A stretch of DNA of 64,000 nt from Lachnospiraceae bacterium NC2008 (GTDB lineage Bacteria; Bacillota; Clostridia; Lachnospirales; Lachnospiraceae). Each line of letters begins with the position of its first letter. The first letter of the stretch is position 1. The stretch spans positions 248,001-312,000 of the forward strand of contig JHWS01000003.1 of NCBI GenBank assembly GCA_000687675.1, read 5' to 3'. The position numbers and the translations under genes were made by a program. The notes under the pieces were generated by a model. That model was not told the DNA's origin. It did not search any database and saw only the letters and a list, made by a program, of their open reading frames with translations. Positions 1-8,380 of this stretch are shown one piece after another.

Positions 1-471
1 CTTATACTTAAGTTTGGTGGTTGTATAGATGGTTCTGAAATCTTTGCAAACATCATTATCTCAAAGCTGACAAAGAAAACAGGCAAGAACTACAGTATGA
101 CTGCAATCCTTCTTATATTCAATGCCTGCGTTTACCTTGCAGTTTTTCTTCTTATTAATGCCAATGCAGCACTTATGAGTCTTCTGGTATACGTGGTTGC
201 CACAACAGTGATTGATAAAGCTACTGACCACTTTGAAGCCATCAAGCAGGTTACCATCATAACCAAGAATCCTGATAAAATAATTGAAGAGATTAGAAAT
301 AGCCTTAATAAAACCTGCACAGTTATGGATTCTTACGGTGTAATTGCAGGTGAGAATAAGACGCTGATTTGCTATATTAACTATTTTGAGTTACAGAAGA
401 TGAAGGAAATTATATCTAAGAATAAAGGGGCCTTTAGTACAGTCTCTACAATTGATGAGATACTAAGGTAA
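1..471 (+). CDS. YitT-family membrane protein (C-terminal part)
   Basis: An open frame runs in from the left edge and stops at TAA 469-471, so the start lies outside the window. The visible 156 residues begin with a GGxxDGSE motif and a TKKTG motif, both typical of YitT proteins (DUF161). A hydrophobic hairpin follows, and the end is a small alpha/beta domain of the DUF2179 type. These proteins are multi-pass membrane proteins of unclear function, found in several copies in Firmicutes. An internal ATG at 97 is only a methionine within this frame, because the conserved motifs lie upstream of it. The family assignment is fairly safe; no specific role can be given. Confidence 0.8.
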   Translation, partial: LILKFGGCIDGSEIFANIIISKLTKKTGKNYSMTAILLIFNACVYLAVFLLINANAALMSLLVYVVATTVIDKATDHFEAIKQVTIITKNPDKIIEEIRNSLNKTCTVMDSYGVIAGENKTLICYINYFELQKMKEIISKNKGAFSTVSTIDEILR

Positions 472-537
472 AAAAGTTAGACTCAAGGTTAACATAAGTT
501 GCATAATGAGTAGCATTTTAAATTTTTGTGAAGTAAC

Positions 538-566
538 TTGATTTATATCGAATAGAAAATTATACT
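538..566 (+). promoter_or_regulatory. Sigma-A promoter placing the start of mecA mRNA at its ATG
   Basis: TTGATT at 538-543 is followed by exactly 17 bases and TATACT at 561-566. The mecA ATG begins at 574, seven bases past the -10 box, where transcription would normally start. No Shine-Dalgarno sequence is visible before that ATG. Together these suggest a leaderless or nearly leaderless transcript. Confidence 0.55.
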
Positions 567-573
567 AAATGTC

Positions 574-1362
574 ATGAAGATAGAGAAAGTTAATGACAAT
601 CAAATAAGGTGTACGCTTACTAAAGATGAGTTAGCGCAAAGACAGCTAAAGATTAGTGAGATAGCTTATGGAAGCGAGAAGGCTAAGATGCTGTTTAAGG
701 ATGTTATGCAGCAGGCAAGCTATGAATATGGCTTTGAAGCTGAAGATATCCCGCTTATGATAGAAGCTATTCCTATGAGTACGGGCTGTATCGTATTCAT
801 CATAACTAAGGTTGAGGATCCGGAGGAACTGGATACAAGATTCTCTAAGTTTGCTCCATCTGTTCATGAAGATGATGAAGAAGATTATGAGGATAACCCA
901 TACGAAGATAAGGATAGTGGCAATGTACTAAATGCTCTTCCGGGAGCTGTTTCAGATGTATTTGACCTCTTTAAGAAGATTACTGATAGTGCAGCTAAGC
1001 AGATGGGGGCTGGTGCTCCAGCAGCTAACCAGGGCAAAGCAGCTAAGCCAGGAGAAACTGCGGCTCAGATATCAATCCGCTTCTATTCATTCAACTCACT
1101 TGATTCAGTTATTAGCGCATGTAAGGTGCTTAATAACTTCTACAAGGGTGAAAGTTCACTATATAAAGATGAAGCATCTGGCAAGTATTATCTTCTTCTT
1201 ACAAGAGGACGCTTTGATCAGAAAGAATTCATCAAGGTTTGCAACATACTTCTTGAGTATGGTACTGCTGAAAAGACAACATCTGCATCGGTAGCATATC
1301 TTGAAGAACATTATGATCTTCTTGCTGCAAACAATGCTGTATTTGTTATGGCTCAGATTTAA
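574..1362 (+). CDS. mecA: MecA-type adaptor protein for ClpC
   Basis: This 262-residue protein starts with the MKIEKVNDNQIR-type beta strand seen in MecA/YpbH adaptors. It has an N-terminal substrate-binding domain (about 1-90), a very acidic linker (about 97-115, mostly Glu and Asp) followed by an Ala/Gly/Pro-rich stretch, and a C-terminal alpha/beta domain (about 165-262) of the ClpC-binding type. MecA proteins deliver substrates such as ComK to ClpCP and activate the ClpC ATPase. At 262 residues it is longer than the B. subtilis protein (about 218), mainly because of the linker. It lacks a visible ribosome binding site, and its promoter sits directly against the ATG. It is a single-gene unit closed by a terminator. 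Confidence 0.85.
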   Translation: MKIEKVNDNQIRCTLTKDELAQRQLKISEIAYGSEKAKMLFKDVMQQASYEYGFEAEDIPLMIEAIPMSTGCIVFIITKVEDPEELDTRFSKFAPSVHEDDEEDYEDNPYEDKDSGNVLNALPGAVSDVFDLFKKITDSAAKQMGAGAPAANQGKAAKPGETAAQISIRFYSFNSLDSVISACKVLNNFYKGESSLYKDEASGKYYLLLTRGRFDQKEFIKVCNILLEYGTAEKTTSASVAYLEEHYDLLAANNAVFVMAQI

Positions 1363-1378
1363 TATATTGTAATTATTT

Positions 1379-1408
1379 CCCTGACAGACAACCTGTCAGG
1401 GATTTTTT
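1379..1408 (+). terminator. Rho-independent terminator of mecA
   Basis: The stem CCCTGACAG/CTGTCAGGG (9 bp, 5-nt loop, 1379-1401) is followed by a run of T. Confidence 0.9.
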
Positions 1409-1411
1409 ATT

Positions 1412-1448
1412 AAAAAAAACGGCCCGGATTTCTCCGAGCCGCCTTTTT
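1412..1448 (-). terminator. Rho-independent terminator of ackA
   Basis: Read on the minus strand, the stem CGGCTCGGA/TCCGGGCCG (1420-1441, GAAA loop) is followed by eight T residues. It lies just beyond the ackA stop and faces the mecA terminator, so the two convergent genes each have their own. Confidence 0.88.
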
Positions 1449-1462
1449 TCATAAGTTATATT

Positions 1463-2656
1463 CTATACAAGCTCTACTGTCTGTTTTGCAATTGCAAGCT
1501 CTTCGTTAGTAGGAACAATCATAACTGTTACCTTGCTGTCAGGAGTAGAAACTATTAAGTCCTCGCCGCGAATCTTAAGCTTCTCATCATCAACTGTAAC
1601 TCCAAGATATCCAAGATAATCACAGATACCTCTTCTTGCGCGGTAGTTGTTCTCGCCAACGCCTGCTGTAAGAGCGATGATATCTACACCCTGCATAGCT
1701 GCTACATAAGAACCGATGTATTTTGCTACGCGGTAGCAATATGTATCAAGAGCAAGTTTAGCATATTTGTTACCTGACTCCTCAAGCTCTGAAAGATCTC
1801 TAAAGTCGCTTGAAGCATAGTTTGAAAGACCATAAACACCAGACTTCTTATTGAGAACTGTGTTCATCTCAGCCGCTGTGATACCTTCCTTCTGGCAGAT
1901 GAAATCTACAATAGCTGGATCCATATCACCTGATCTTGTACCCATGATAAGTCCTTCAAGCGGGGTAAGTCCCATACTTGTATCAACACACTGTCCGTTT
2001 TGTACTGCAGAAACTGAAGCGCCATTACCAAGGTGGCAAACTATAATCTTAAGGTCTTTTCTATCTTTACCTATAAGCTCAGCTGCATGCTTAGATACGA
2101 AGTCGTGGCTTGTACCGTGGAAGCCGTAGCGACGAACCTTATACTTCTCATAGTATTCATAAGGAAGACCATACATATAAGCCTTCTCTGGCATAGTCTG
2201 GTGAAATGCTGTATCAAATACAGCTACATTAGGTGTACCTGGCATATTTGTCTGGCAAGAGCGAATACCAATAAGGTTAGCTGGGTTATGAAGTGGAGCC
2301 AGGCTTGAAAGCTCTTCAATATCCTTCATAACTTCATCTGTAACAAGAACAGCCTTGTTGAACTTCTCACCACCGTGAACTACTCTGTGTCCTACTGCGT
2401 CGATTTCTGAAAGCGACTTTATTACACCGTGACTTCCATCTACTAATGCATCGATAACAAGTTTAACAGCCTTGTTGTGATCAGGAATATCTTCCTTTAT
2501 AACAACCTTGTCCTTACCAGCTGGTGTATGTGTAAGCTGGCTGCCATCGATACCGATTCTTTCTACAAGACCTTTTGCAAGAACTTCTTCAGAATCAGAA
2601 TTGATAAGCTGATACTTAAGTGATGAACTACCACAGTTGATTACTAGAATATTCAT
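1463..2656 (-). CDS. ackA: Acetate kinase
   Basis: This 397-residue protein has full family length. It interconverts acetyl phosphate plus ADP and acetate plus ATP in the cytoplasm, the substrate-level phosphorylation step of acetate-forming fermentation. Visible motifs are NCGSSSLKY near residue 7, [22 protein letters not shown], the catalytic-histidine segment YGFHGTSH, and [10 protein letters not shown] with the conserved arginine. A good ribosome binding site (AAGGAGAAAG) precedes the ATG on the minus strand. The usual partner pta is not adjacent, so the gene stands alone between its own terminator and a divergent neighbour. Confidence 0.97.
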   Translation of the reverse strand: MNILVINCGSSSLKYQLINSDSEEVLAKGLVERIGIDGSQLTHTPAGKDKVVIKEDIPDHNKAVKLVIDALVDGSHGVIKSLSEIDAVGHRVVHGGEKFNKAVLVTDEVMKDIEELSSLAPLHNPANLIGIRSCQTNMPGTPNVAVFDTAFHQTMPEKAYMYGLPYEYYEKYKVRRYGFHGTSHDFVSKHAAELIGKDRKDLKIIVCHLGNGASVSAVQNGQCVDTSMGLTPLEGLIMGTRSGDMDPAIVDFICQKEGITAAEMNTVLNKKSGVYGLSNYASSDFRDLSELEESGNKYAKLALDTYCYRVAKYIGSYVAAMQGVDIIALTAGVGENNYRARRGICDYLGYLGVTVDDEKLKIRGEDLIVSTPDSKVTVMIVPTNEELAIAKQTVELV

Positions 2657-2796
2657 ATTCTTTCTCCTTTATATTTATGCATGTCCTCTGCATTTATTTA
2701 CTGAATAGTATTATAGCATTAACTTACGAATAGATATATAATAGGTTCTGGATAATTATTTATCGAGCATTTACTCAAAATCATGGGGAGGATAGT

Positions 2797-3852
2797 ATGA
2801 AGGCCATACGTTCTATAATTACTGTTGCACTTTTCTTAGTTACATCCATCTGTTTTATATCTGCTGGAGTGCTTACTGGAGTTAGATTCGGAGCTCTTAA
2901 AGGTCATAATGTCAATGATGTTATGGATAACAGTGGTGCCTATCTGATGGTTAATGAGGCCACAAAGCAGGTACTTATTATGACTGTTGATGACGAGTTC
3001 CAACAAGGCATCATCATGTGTATTCCGGAAAATATGATTACAGATCTTTCGAAAGAAGCTGTACGAAGTCTTTCAACAGGCGAAGAGGTTGACCTTTCTT
3101 CATCAATTCAGTCTTCTAATGAATTAGTTAAAAATGTAACTGATTATGTAATTGACGAGTCATACAACCGATTATCTGACGAAGATACAATCTGTGCTCA
3201 GGATGTTTATACCAATGACTATATTAACCTTGCTTCAGAGAACCTCGGTGTTGATGTAGGTGGTGTTATTGTTCAGAGACTTGAACTTACAGATACCCCT
3301 GTTAAGACTAAGGATGCAATTACTGAAGATGTTATTGCTGATACAAAGGTAATTGTCAAAGGACCTATTGCCAACGCTACACCTCATGTTTTAGAGAAAT
3401 ACATCGATCAGATAAATGATGAATTCAATAAATATCTTCAGAAGCGTGATGAAGTAAAGAAATTATATGCGCTTTTTGAGCGTATCAATGATGCTTTAAA
3501 GATGTCAAGAACAGCAACATATGCTCTTTTTGGAGCTGGCGCAGCATTTGCATTTGTAATGTTCTTCCTATATCTTGATGACAAGAGAAGAGGTCTTGGC
3601 AAGGTATCAAGTGCTCTAATCTTTAGCGGCATCATACTTTTGCTTGTATGCATAGCAATAAAGGTGGCTCAGTATTCAGGAAACGTTTTGGTGAAGGATA
3701 CTTTCCAGATTAAATTTCCTGAAACTATAGCATTTGTAAACGGGCTTCTTGATAAGATTATGTTCCCAACAGCTATTTGCGCCGGAGCTTATATCGTACT
3801 TGCCATCTTAATCAACATAATAAGAAAAGCTATGGCAAGTAAGGAAGCGTAA
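2797..3852 (+). CDS. Membrane protein of unknown function
   Basis: This 351-residue protein is not recognised. An N-terminal hydrophobic segment (about 7-29) is followed by a predominantly polar region to about residue 235, probably extracytoplasmic. Three more hydrophobic segments lie near 238-258, 270-290 and 318-342, separated by a basic loop containing DDKRRG. The layout of an exported domain between the first and second membrane spans suggests a cell-envelope role, but no catalytic motif is visible. GGGGAGGA before the ATG is a strong ribosome binding site. The gene is divergent from ackA and ends in its own terminator, so it appears to be a single-gene unit. Confidence 0.75.
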   Translation: MKAIRSIITVALFLVTSICFISAGVLTGVRFGALKGHNVNDVMDNSGAYLMVNEATKQVLIMTVDDEFQQGIIMCIPENMITDLSKEAVRSLSTGEEVDLSSSIQSSNELVKNVTDYVIDESYNRLSDEDTICAQDVYTNDYINLASENLGVDVGGVIVQRLELTDTPVKTKDAITEDVIADTKVIVKGPIANATPHVLEKYIDQINDEFNKYLQKRDEVKKLYALFERINDALKMSRTATYALFGAGAAFAFVMFFLYLDDKRRGLGKVSSALIFSGIILLLVCIAIKVAQYSGNVLVKDTFQIKFPETIAFVNGLLDKIMFPTAICAGAYIVLAILINIIRKAMASKEA

Positions 3853-3874
3853 TATTCTAAAAGATTCAAATACG

Positions 3875-3906
3875 AAAGCGGCTTGGAGAAATCTGGACCG
3901 CTTTTT
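3875..3906 (+). terminator. Terminator after the 2797-3852 gene
   Basis: AAAGCGG (3875-3881) pairs with CCGCTTT (3898-3904) and runs into a T-rich tail 23 bases after the stop codon. Confidence 0.7.
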
Positions 3907-3912
3907 AAATTT

Positions 3913-4440
3913 CCCTCTTGCAATCCTATATCCTATGTGATACTCTGTCCCTAGCAGGGTACCTGACAATCTTATACCGGATTGGAGGGTTGCAGTAATA
4001 CACATATCGGATGGTTCTTATCCGATTCTATACTTCTATTGAATATTCGAATCTACTGCTAGTCATAGGCAGTAAGTCTTACAATCATTACCAGACATTT
4101 CAAGATTCTAATTCCACTAAAGTATAACTATCAAAATAATACTACTAAAAACTGCTTTTATAGGGTTATGTTGTGTAGCATATTCCTATTACAGGTAGGT
4201 TGGGTACTCTGATAAGATCATTTTTCCTAATAACAGGATTTGAAAATATTTCACAGATACTTTCTTCTGGCTCAAATGCCAGCGGTTTGACGCTCCTTAT
4301 GTTATCCAAACCATGTAGAAAGATTTCGGGATACCTGACAGGCATTTGGGGATTAATCTCAGACTTTATAATCTAATCAAAAGCAATTTACTGGTATCCT
4401 GCAGTCAGCAGCTATGTGGTTTAGGCACCTTAAACTGTCA
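3913..4440 (+). other. Gene-free stretch with many complementary segments (candidate structured RNA)
   Basis: No credible reading frame lies between the terminator at 3906 and the promoter at 4451. The stretch contains several paired segments. CCCTC-ttg-CAATCC (3913-3926) pairs with GGATTGGAGGG (3979-3989), enclosing CCCT-agc-AGGG (3949-3959). ATCGGAT/ATCCGAT forms a hairpin at 4006-4026 and TACTGC/GCAGTA one at 4054-4074. CTGGC/GCCAG pairs at 4267-4282 and GGTTTG/CAAACC at 4284-4312. CAAATGCC (4273-4280) can pair with GGCATTTG (4341-4348), and GGATACC (4329-4335) with GGTATCC (4393-4399). It could be one or two noncoding RNAs or decayed sequence. Strand and boundaries are uncertain. Confidence 0.4.
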
Positions 4441-4450
4441 AATCAAAATG

Positions 4451-4479
4451 ATGACATGGAAAATATGGTCTGTTATAAT
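4451..4479 (+). promoter_or_regulatory. Sigma-A promoter of the GH18 gene
   Basis: ATGACA (4451-4456), a 17-base spacer, then TATAAT (4474-4479). The expected start of transcription is about 15 bases before the GGAGGAG ribosome binding site. Confidence 0.75.
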
Positions 4480-4503
4480 ATAGGGCAATTGGAGGAGTTG
4501 TAA

Positions 4504-6294
4504 ATGAAACGCAGACGTAAGAAAGAGCTACGAACAAAGCTTATATCTATCCTCGTAGCAATTGCCCTTATTTTAATTGTCGGAATAGTTGCATTTGGGG
4601 CAAAGATTAAGAAAGCTATAGATGAAGGAGAGGAGATTAACGGAAGATGGTTCCTTTCTCTGATCTATCCAGATAAATACGCATATTCAACAGAGATAGC
4701 AGATTATAACGATTATTACCAGCTTATGGCTGATGATGACGTGGCTATTATCTTACAGGACGAGATTCTTGAAGATAAGGCTAAGTTAATTAATGGACAG
4801 CCTTACTTCTCATACGATACAGTATCCAAGATATTTACAAACAGATTCTATCACAACTCAGACGAGAAAGTTCTTCTCTATACTACTAGCACTGACATAA
4901 TTAAGGTAGACATGGCAGAGGGTACAAGTGGTTATTATGTATCCGGAACATTTACTGAGACTCCAGCTGTGTGCGCAACATATATAGGTGATACCTTATA
5001 CATATCAGCTGATTTTGTTAAGAACTATGCTAACTTTTCTTATGCATATTACAGCCAGCCTAACCGTGTTCAGGTATATACTAAGTTTGGCACTGAAAGA
5101 GCTGCAACAGTTAAGAAGAAAACCAAGGTCAGAGTTAAGGGCGGTATAAAGAGTGATATACTTGCCAGCCTTGAGAAGGACCAGCAGGTTACAGTTCTTG
5201 AGGTTATGGAAAAATGGACTAGAATAAAGACAGAAGATGGCTTCATCGGATATGTTGAAAAGAATAAACTTTCTGATGAATTTGAATATACAAGACCAGC
5301 AGTTACAGATGCTTATAATCCATATAATGATTACTCTATGGGCACAGAAGGCGAAAGTCTTGTAGTTGCTTGGCACCAGATATTCTATGCAGACAATGGT
5401 TCTAACCTTAATACACTTACAGTTAGTTCCAATGGTATAGATGTTGTTTCACCTACATGGTATTACCTTAATAGTGAGAATGGAACATTTACTGATTATT
5501 CAAGCACTGCATATGTTACAAATGCTCACGAAAAGGGCTACAAGGTATGGGCCCTTGTTGAGGATATGACTAATTCAGATTCCTTCAGTGAATACAACCT
5601 TTTCTCATCATCAGCTAATAGAAAGGCTCTTATTGATAACCTTATTAGTTCGGTTAAGGCTGCTGGGGCTGATGGTATTAACATCGACTTTGAAAAGATT
5701 GGTAAGGAAACAGGACCACACTATGTTCAGTTCCTTAGAGAACTTTCTATAGAAGCTCATAAGAATGGTCTTGTATTATCGGTAGATGACTACCAGCAGA
5801 ATGAAGGAAACTTATATTACAACCTTAAAGAACAGGGACTTGTAGCTGATTATGTTATTATCATGGGCTACGATGAGCACTGGGCAGGTTGCCAGGAAGC
5901 AGGAAGCGTTGCTTCCCTTGATTTCGTAGAAAACGGTATTACTAAGGCTCTTGATGCAGGCGTACCTGCAGCTAAGCTTATTAATGGTGTTCCTTTCTAT
6001 ACAAGACTTTGGAAGACAGAAGGTGTGAATGTATCATCATCAGCTCTTGATATGACAACAGCTGCTAACTGGTATCAGTCACACAACATCATTCCAAGCT
6101 GGGATGAAACAACTTCTCAGTTCTATGCAAGCAGAACAGATGGTACAGCAACTTACGAGATATGGGTTGAGAATGCGGATTCTATTAGTGCAAAACTTGC
6201 TGTTATGAAGAATCACAACCTTGCAGGTGTTGCCTGCTGGAAGCTTGGATTTGAAACACCGGATATATGGGATGTAATCGTTTCATATTATTAA
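4504..6294 (+). CDS. Membrane-anchored GH18 glycosidase with stalk and SH3 domains
   Basis: This 596-residue protein starts with a basic segment and one hydrophobic anchor (about 13-33). A beta-rich stalk-like region of the copper-amine-oxidase-N type follows (about 70-190), then a bacterial SH3 domain (about 200-260), then a GH18 barrel (about 285-596). The catalytic motif is DGINIDFE at 390-397, with E397 as the presumed proton donor. The closest known type is the YaaH/SleL group, which cleaves N-acetylglucosaminyl bonds in peptidoglycan. The SH3 domain supports a wall substrate. The anchor places the enzyme outside the membrane, so a role in wall turnover rather than chitin use is inferred. 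tsaC follows after 15 bases. Confidence 0.85.
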   Translation: MKRRRKKELRTKLISILVAIALILIVGIVAFGAKIKKAIDEGEEINGRWFLSLIYPDKYAYSTEIADYNDYYQLMADDDVAIILQDEILEDKAKLINGQPYFSYDTVSKIFTNRFYHNSDEKVLLYTTSTDIIKVDMAEGTSGYYVSGTFTETPAVCATYIGDTLYISADFVKNYANFSYAYYSQPNRVQVYTKFGTERAATVKKKTKVRVKGGIKSDILASLEKDQQVTVLEVMEKWTRIKTEDGFIGYVEKNKLSDEFEYTRPAVTDAYNPYNDYSMGTEGESLVVAWHQIFYADNGSNLNTLTVSSNGIDVVSPTWYYLNSENGTFTDYSSTAYVTNAHEKGYKVWALVEDMTNSDSFSEYNLFSSSANRKALIDNLISSVKAAGADGINIDFEKIGKETGPHYVQFLRELSIEAHKNGLVLSVDDYQQNEGNLYYNLKEQGLVADYVIIMGYDEHWAGCQEAGSVASLDFVENGITKALDAGVPAAKLINGVPFYTRLWKTEGVNVSSSALDMTTAANWYQSHNIIPSWDETTSQFYASRTDGTATYEIWVENADSISAKLAVMKNHNLAGVACWKLGFETPDIWDVIVSYY

Positions 6295-6309
6295 ATAAAG
6301 AAGGCAGTT

Positions 6310-7359
6310 ATGAAAACTATATTAGTTAAGGCAACTAGCAAGGACATTAATGAAGATGACATGCTTCTTGCAGGTAAGATTATTAAGGAAGGCGGCCTGG
6401 TAGCATTTCCAACAGAGACTGTTTATGGTCTTGGCGGCGACGCATTAAACAGCCAGTCTTCTAAGAAGATATATGCCGCAAAGGGTAGACCAAGCGACAA
6501 TCCTCTTATTGTTCATATTAGTAAATGGGAAAGTATGGACCTTATATCAAGGGATATTCCTAAGGAGGCCAAGATACTTGCAGATGCATTCTGGCCAGGC
6601 CCACTTACTATGATAGTTAAAAAGTCAGATGCAGTTCCTACTGAAACAACAGGGGGACTTGATACAGTAGCAATCAGGATGCCGGATCACCCTGTAGCTC
6701 TTAAGTTTATAGAATCCGCTGGTGGCTATATAGCAGCACCTTCAGCTAATACATCAGGAAAACCATCTCCTACACTTGCAAGTCATGTTGTAGATGATAT
6801 GGACGGTATCATCGATATGATTATTGATGGGGGCGAGGTTGGAATAGGAGTTGAATCTACTATTGTAGACCTAACAGAAGGAAGACCAACTATCCTTAGA
6901 CCCGGATACATCACAGAGGAAATGCTGGAGAGAGTACTTGGCCCAGTTGATACTGATAAGACTATCTTAGATAATAACAGCGGAGCTAAGCCTAAGGCTC
7001 CAGGTATGAAGTATCGTCACTACGCACCTAAGGGTGATATGATGATTATAGAAGGCTCACAGGAAGAAGTAGTTAAGGCTATTAATGATAACGTTAAAGC
7101 TTCTAAAGAAAAGGGTGCCAAGACTGGAGTTTTATGCACAGATGAAACCTTTGATTTAATCGAAGCTGACGTTAAAAAGAGCGTTGGAAAGCGCGAAGAT
7201 GAGCATGAGATAGCCAGAAGATTATATAGAATTCTACGAGAGTTCGATGATGAGAATGTTACAGCTATCTACTCAGAAAGCTTCTCAAGTGAAGGTTTTG
7301 GACAGGCTGTTATGAACAGACTTATGAAGGCGGCCGGATTTAATATCAGGAAACTGTAG
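6310..7359 (+). CDS. tsaC: L-threonylcarbamoyladenylate synthase, Sua5 type
   Basis: This 349-residue protein makes threonylcarbamoyl-AMP from threonine, bicarbonate and ATP, the first step of t6A formation on ANN-decoding tRNAs. The YrdC-like domain (about 1-210) shows FPTETVYGLG, KGRPSDNPLIVHI and PSANTSGKPSPT. The linker motif KAPGMKYRHYAPKG near residue 230 leads into the C-terminal Sua5 domain. Its presence makes this the long Sua5 form rather than the short TsaC form. The gene is 15 bases behind the GH18 gene and probably cotranscribed with it. Confidence 0.95.
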   Translation: MKTILVKATSKDINEDDMLLAGKIIKEGGLVAFPTETVYGLGGDALNSQSSKKIYAAKGRPSDNPLIVHISKWESMDLISRDIPKEAKILADAFWPGPLTMIVKKSDAVPTETTGGLDTVAIRMPDHPVALKFIESAGGYIAAPSANTSGKPSPTLASHVVDDMDGIIDMIIDGGEVGIGVESTIVDLTEGRPTILRPGYITEEMLERVLGPVDTDKTILDNNSGAKPKAPGMKYRHYAPKGDMMIIEGSQEEVVKAINDNVKASKEKGAKTGVLCTDETFDLIEADVKKSVGKREDEHEIARRLYRILREFDDENVTAIYSESFSSEGFGQAVMNRLMKAAGFNIRKL

Positions 7360-7375
7360 CCTGATGTTTAGAAAT

Positions 7376-7390
7376 GTTTACAATGTGAAC
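7376..7390. repeat. Small intergenic palindrome (variant of the AGTTCAY family)
   Basis: GTTTAC, loop AAT, GTGAAC: six pairs including one G-T pair, with a 3-base loop, between tsaC and rpiB. It has the same architecture and right arm as the palindromes at 17842, 22691 and 54372. Confidence 0.45.
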
Positions 7391-7426
7391 TATATTATAC
7401 ATAAATAAATTATGTGGAGGAATAAG

Positions 7427-7858
7427 ATGAAAGTATCTATGGCATGCGACCACGGCGCATATGATTTAAAGGAAACACTTAAAGCTTACCTTACAGGTAA
7501 GGGTTATGAGATAGTAGACGAGGGATGCTACAGCAAGGAGTCTTGCGACTATCCTGATTTTGCTAAGAAGGCAGCAGAGGATGTTGCATCAGGTAAAACA
7601 GATAGAGGTATCGTTCTTTGTACAACAGGTATCGGTGTTAGTATCGTTGCTAACAAGGTTAAGGGTGTAAGATGTGCTCTTTGCCACAATGAGAATACAG
7701 CTACTATGACAAGACTTCACAACAACTCTAACGTACTTGCTATGGGTGCAGGCGAAGTAAGTGAAGACCTTGCTAAGAAGATGGCTGATATCTTCCTTGA
7801 GACAGAGTTCTCTAATGAAGACAGACATATCCGTAGAGTGAACAAGATAGAAGGTTAA
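7427..7858 (+). CDS. rpiB: Ribose-5-phosphate isomerase B
   Basis: This 143-residue protein interconverts ribose 5-phosphate and ribulose 5-phosphate in the pentose phosphate pathway. It opens with the RpiB/LacAB signature MACDHGAYDLK and contains the active-site cysteine in GIVLCTTGIGVSIVANK, with the HNNSNVLAMGAGE segment downstream. Start choice: the ATG at 7427 lies six bases behind TGGAGG, whereas the in-frame ATG at 7412 would put that ribosome binding site inside the gene. Length matches the family. Confidence 0.93.
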   Translation: MKVSMACDHGAYDLKETLKAYLTGKGYEIVDEGCYSKESCDYPDFAKKAAEDVASGKTDRGIVLCTTGIGVSIVANKVKGVRCALCHNENTATMTRLHNNSNVLAMGAGEVSEDLAKKMADIFLETEFSNEDRHIRRVNKIEG

Positions 7859-7900
7859 TCTTAAAGGATATTAGAAAGACTTTGATTACAGGGGTGGAGT

Positions 7901-8380
7901 ATGAAGAGAAAAGATTATATTTCTTGGGATGAATATTTTATGGGTATAGCTAAGCTTTCTGGTATGAGATCTAAGGATCCTAATACTCAGGTAGGAGCTT
8001 GTATTGTTAGCGATGACCATAAGATTATGTCTATGGGATACAACGGATTCCCTGCTGGATGCAGCGATGATGACTTTCCATGGGACAGAGAAGGAGACTT
8101 TCTCGATACTAAATACGCCTACGTAACTCACAGTGAGCTCAATGCTATACTTAATTTTAGAGGCGGCACTTTGGAGGGAACAACCCTGTATGTATCACTC
8201 TTTCCTTGTAATGAATGTGCTAAGGCAATCATTCAGGCAGGGATAAAGACTGTTGTATATTCAGATGATAAATATGATGGTACACCAGGTAACATAGCTG
8301 CAAAGAGACTCTTTGCCAGCGCAGGTGTAAAATATTATAAGTACGAAGATACAGGAAGAAAGATTGAACTTGATTTGTAA
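7901..8380 (+). CDS. dCMP deaminase (ComEB-like)
   Basis: This 159-residue zinc-dependent deaminase probably converts dCMP to dUMP for thymidylate synthesis. Zinc ligands are seen in THSELNAI (the histidine with the catalytic glutamate) and in PCNEC. The GYNGFPAGCSD segment is typical of deoxycytidylate deaminases and separates it from cytidine deaminases. The start has the ribosome binding site GGGGTGG. The last 17 bases overlap the TTG start of the next gene, which indicates cotranscription with the wall hydrolase downstream. Confidence 0.93.
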   Translation: MKRKDYISWDEYFMGIAKLSGMRSKDPNTQVGACIVSDDHKIMSMGYNGFPAGCSDDDFPWDREGDFLDTKYAYVTHSELNAILNFRGGTLEGTTLYVSLFPCNECAKAIIQAGIKTVVYSDDKYDGTPGNIAAKRLFASAGVKYYKYEDTGRKIELDL

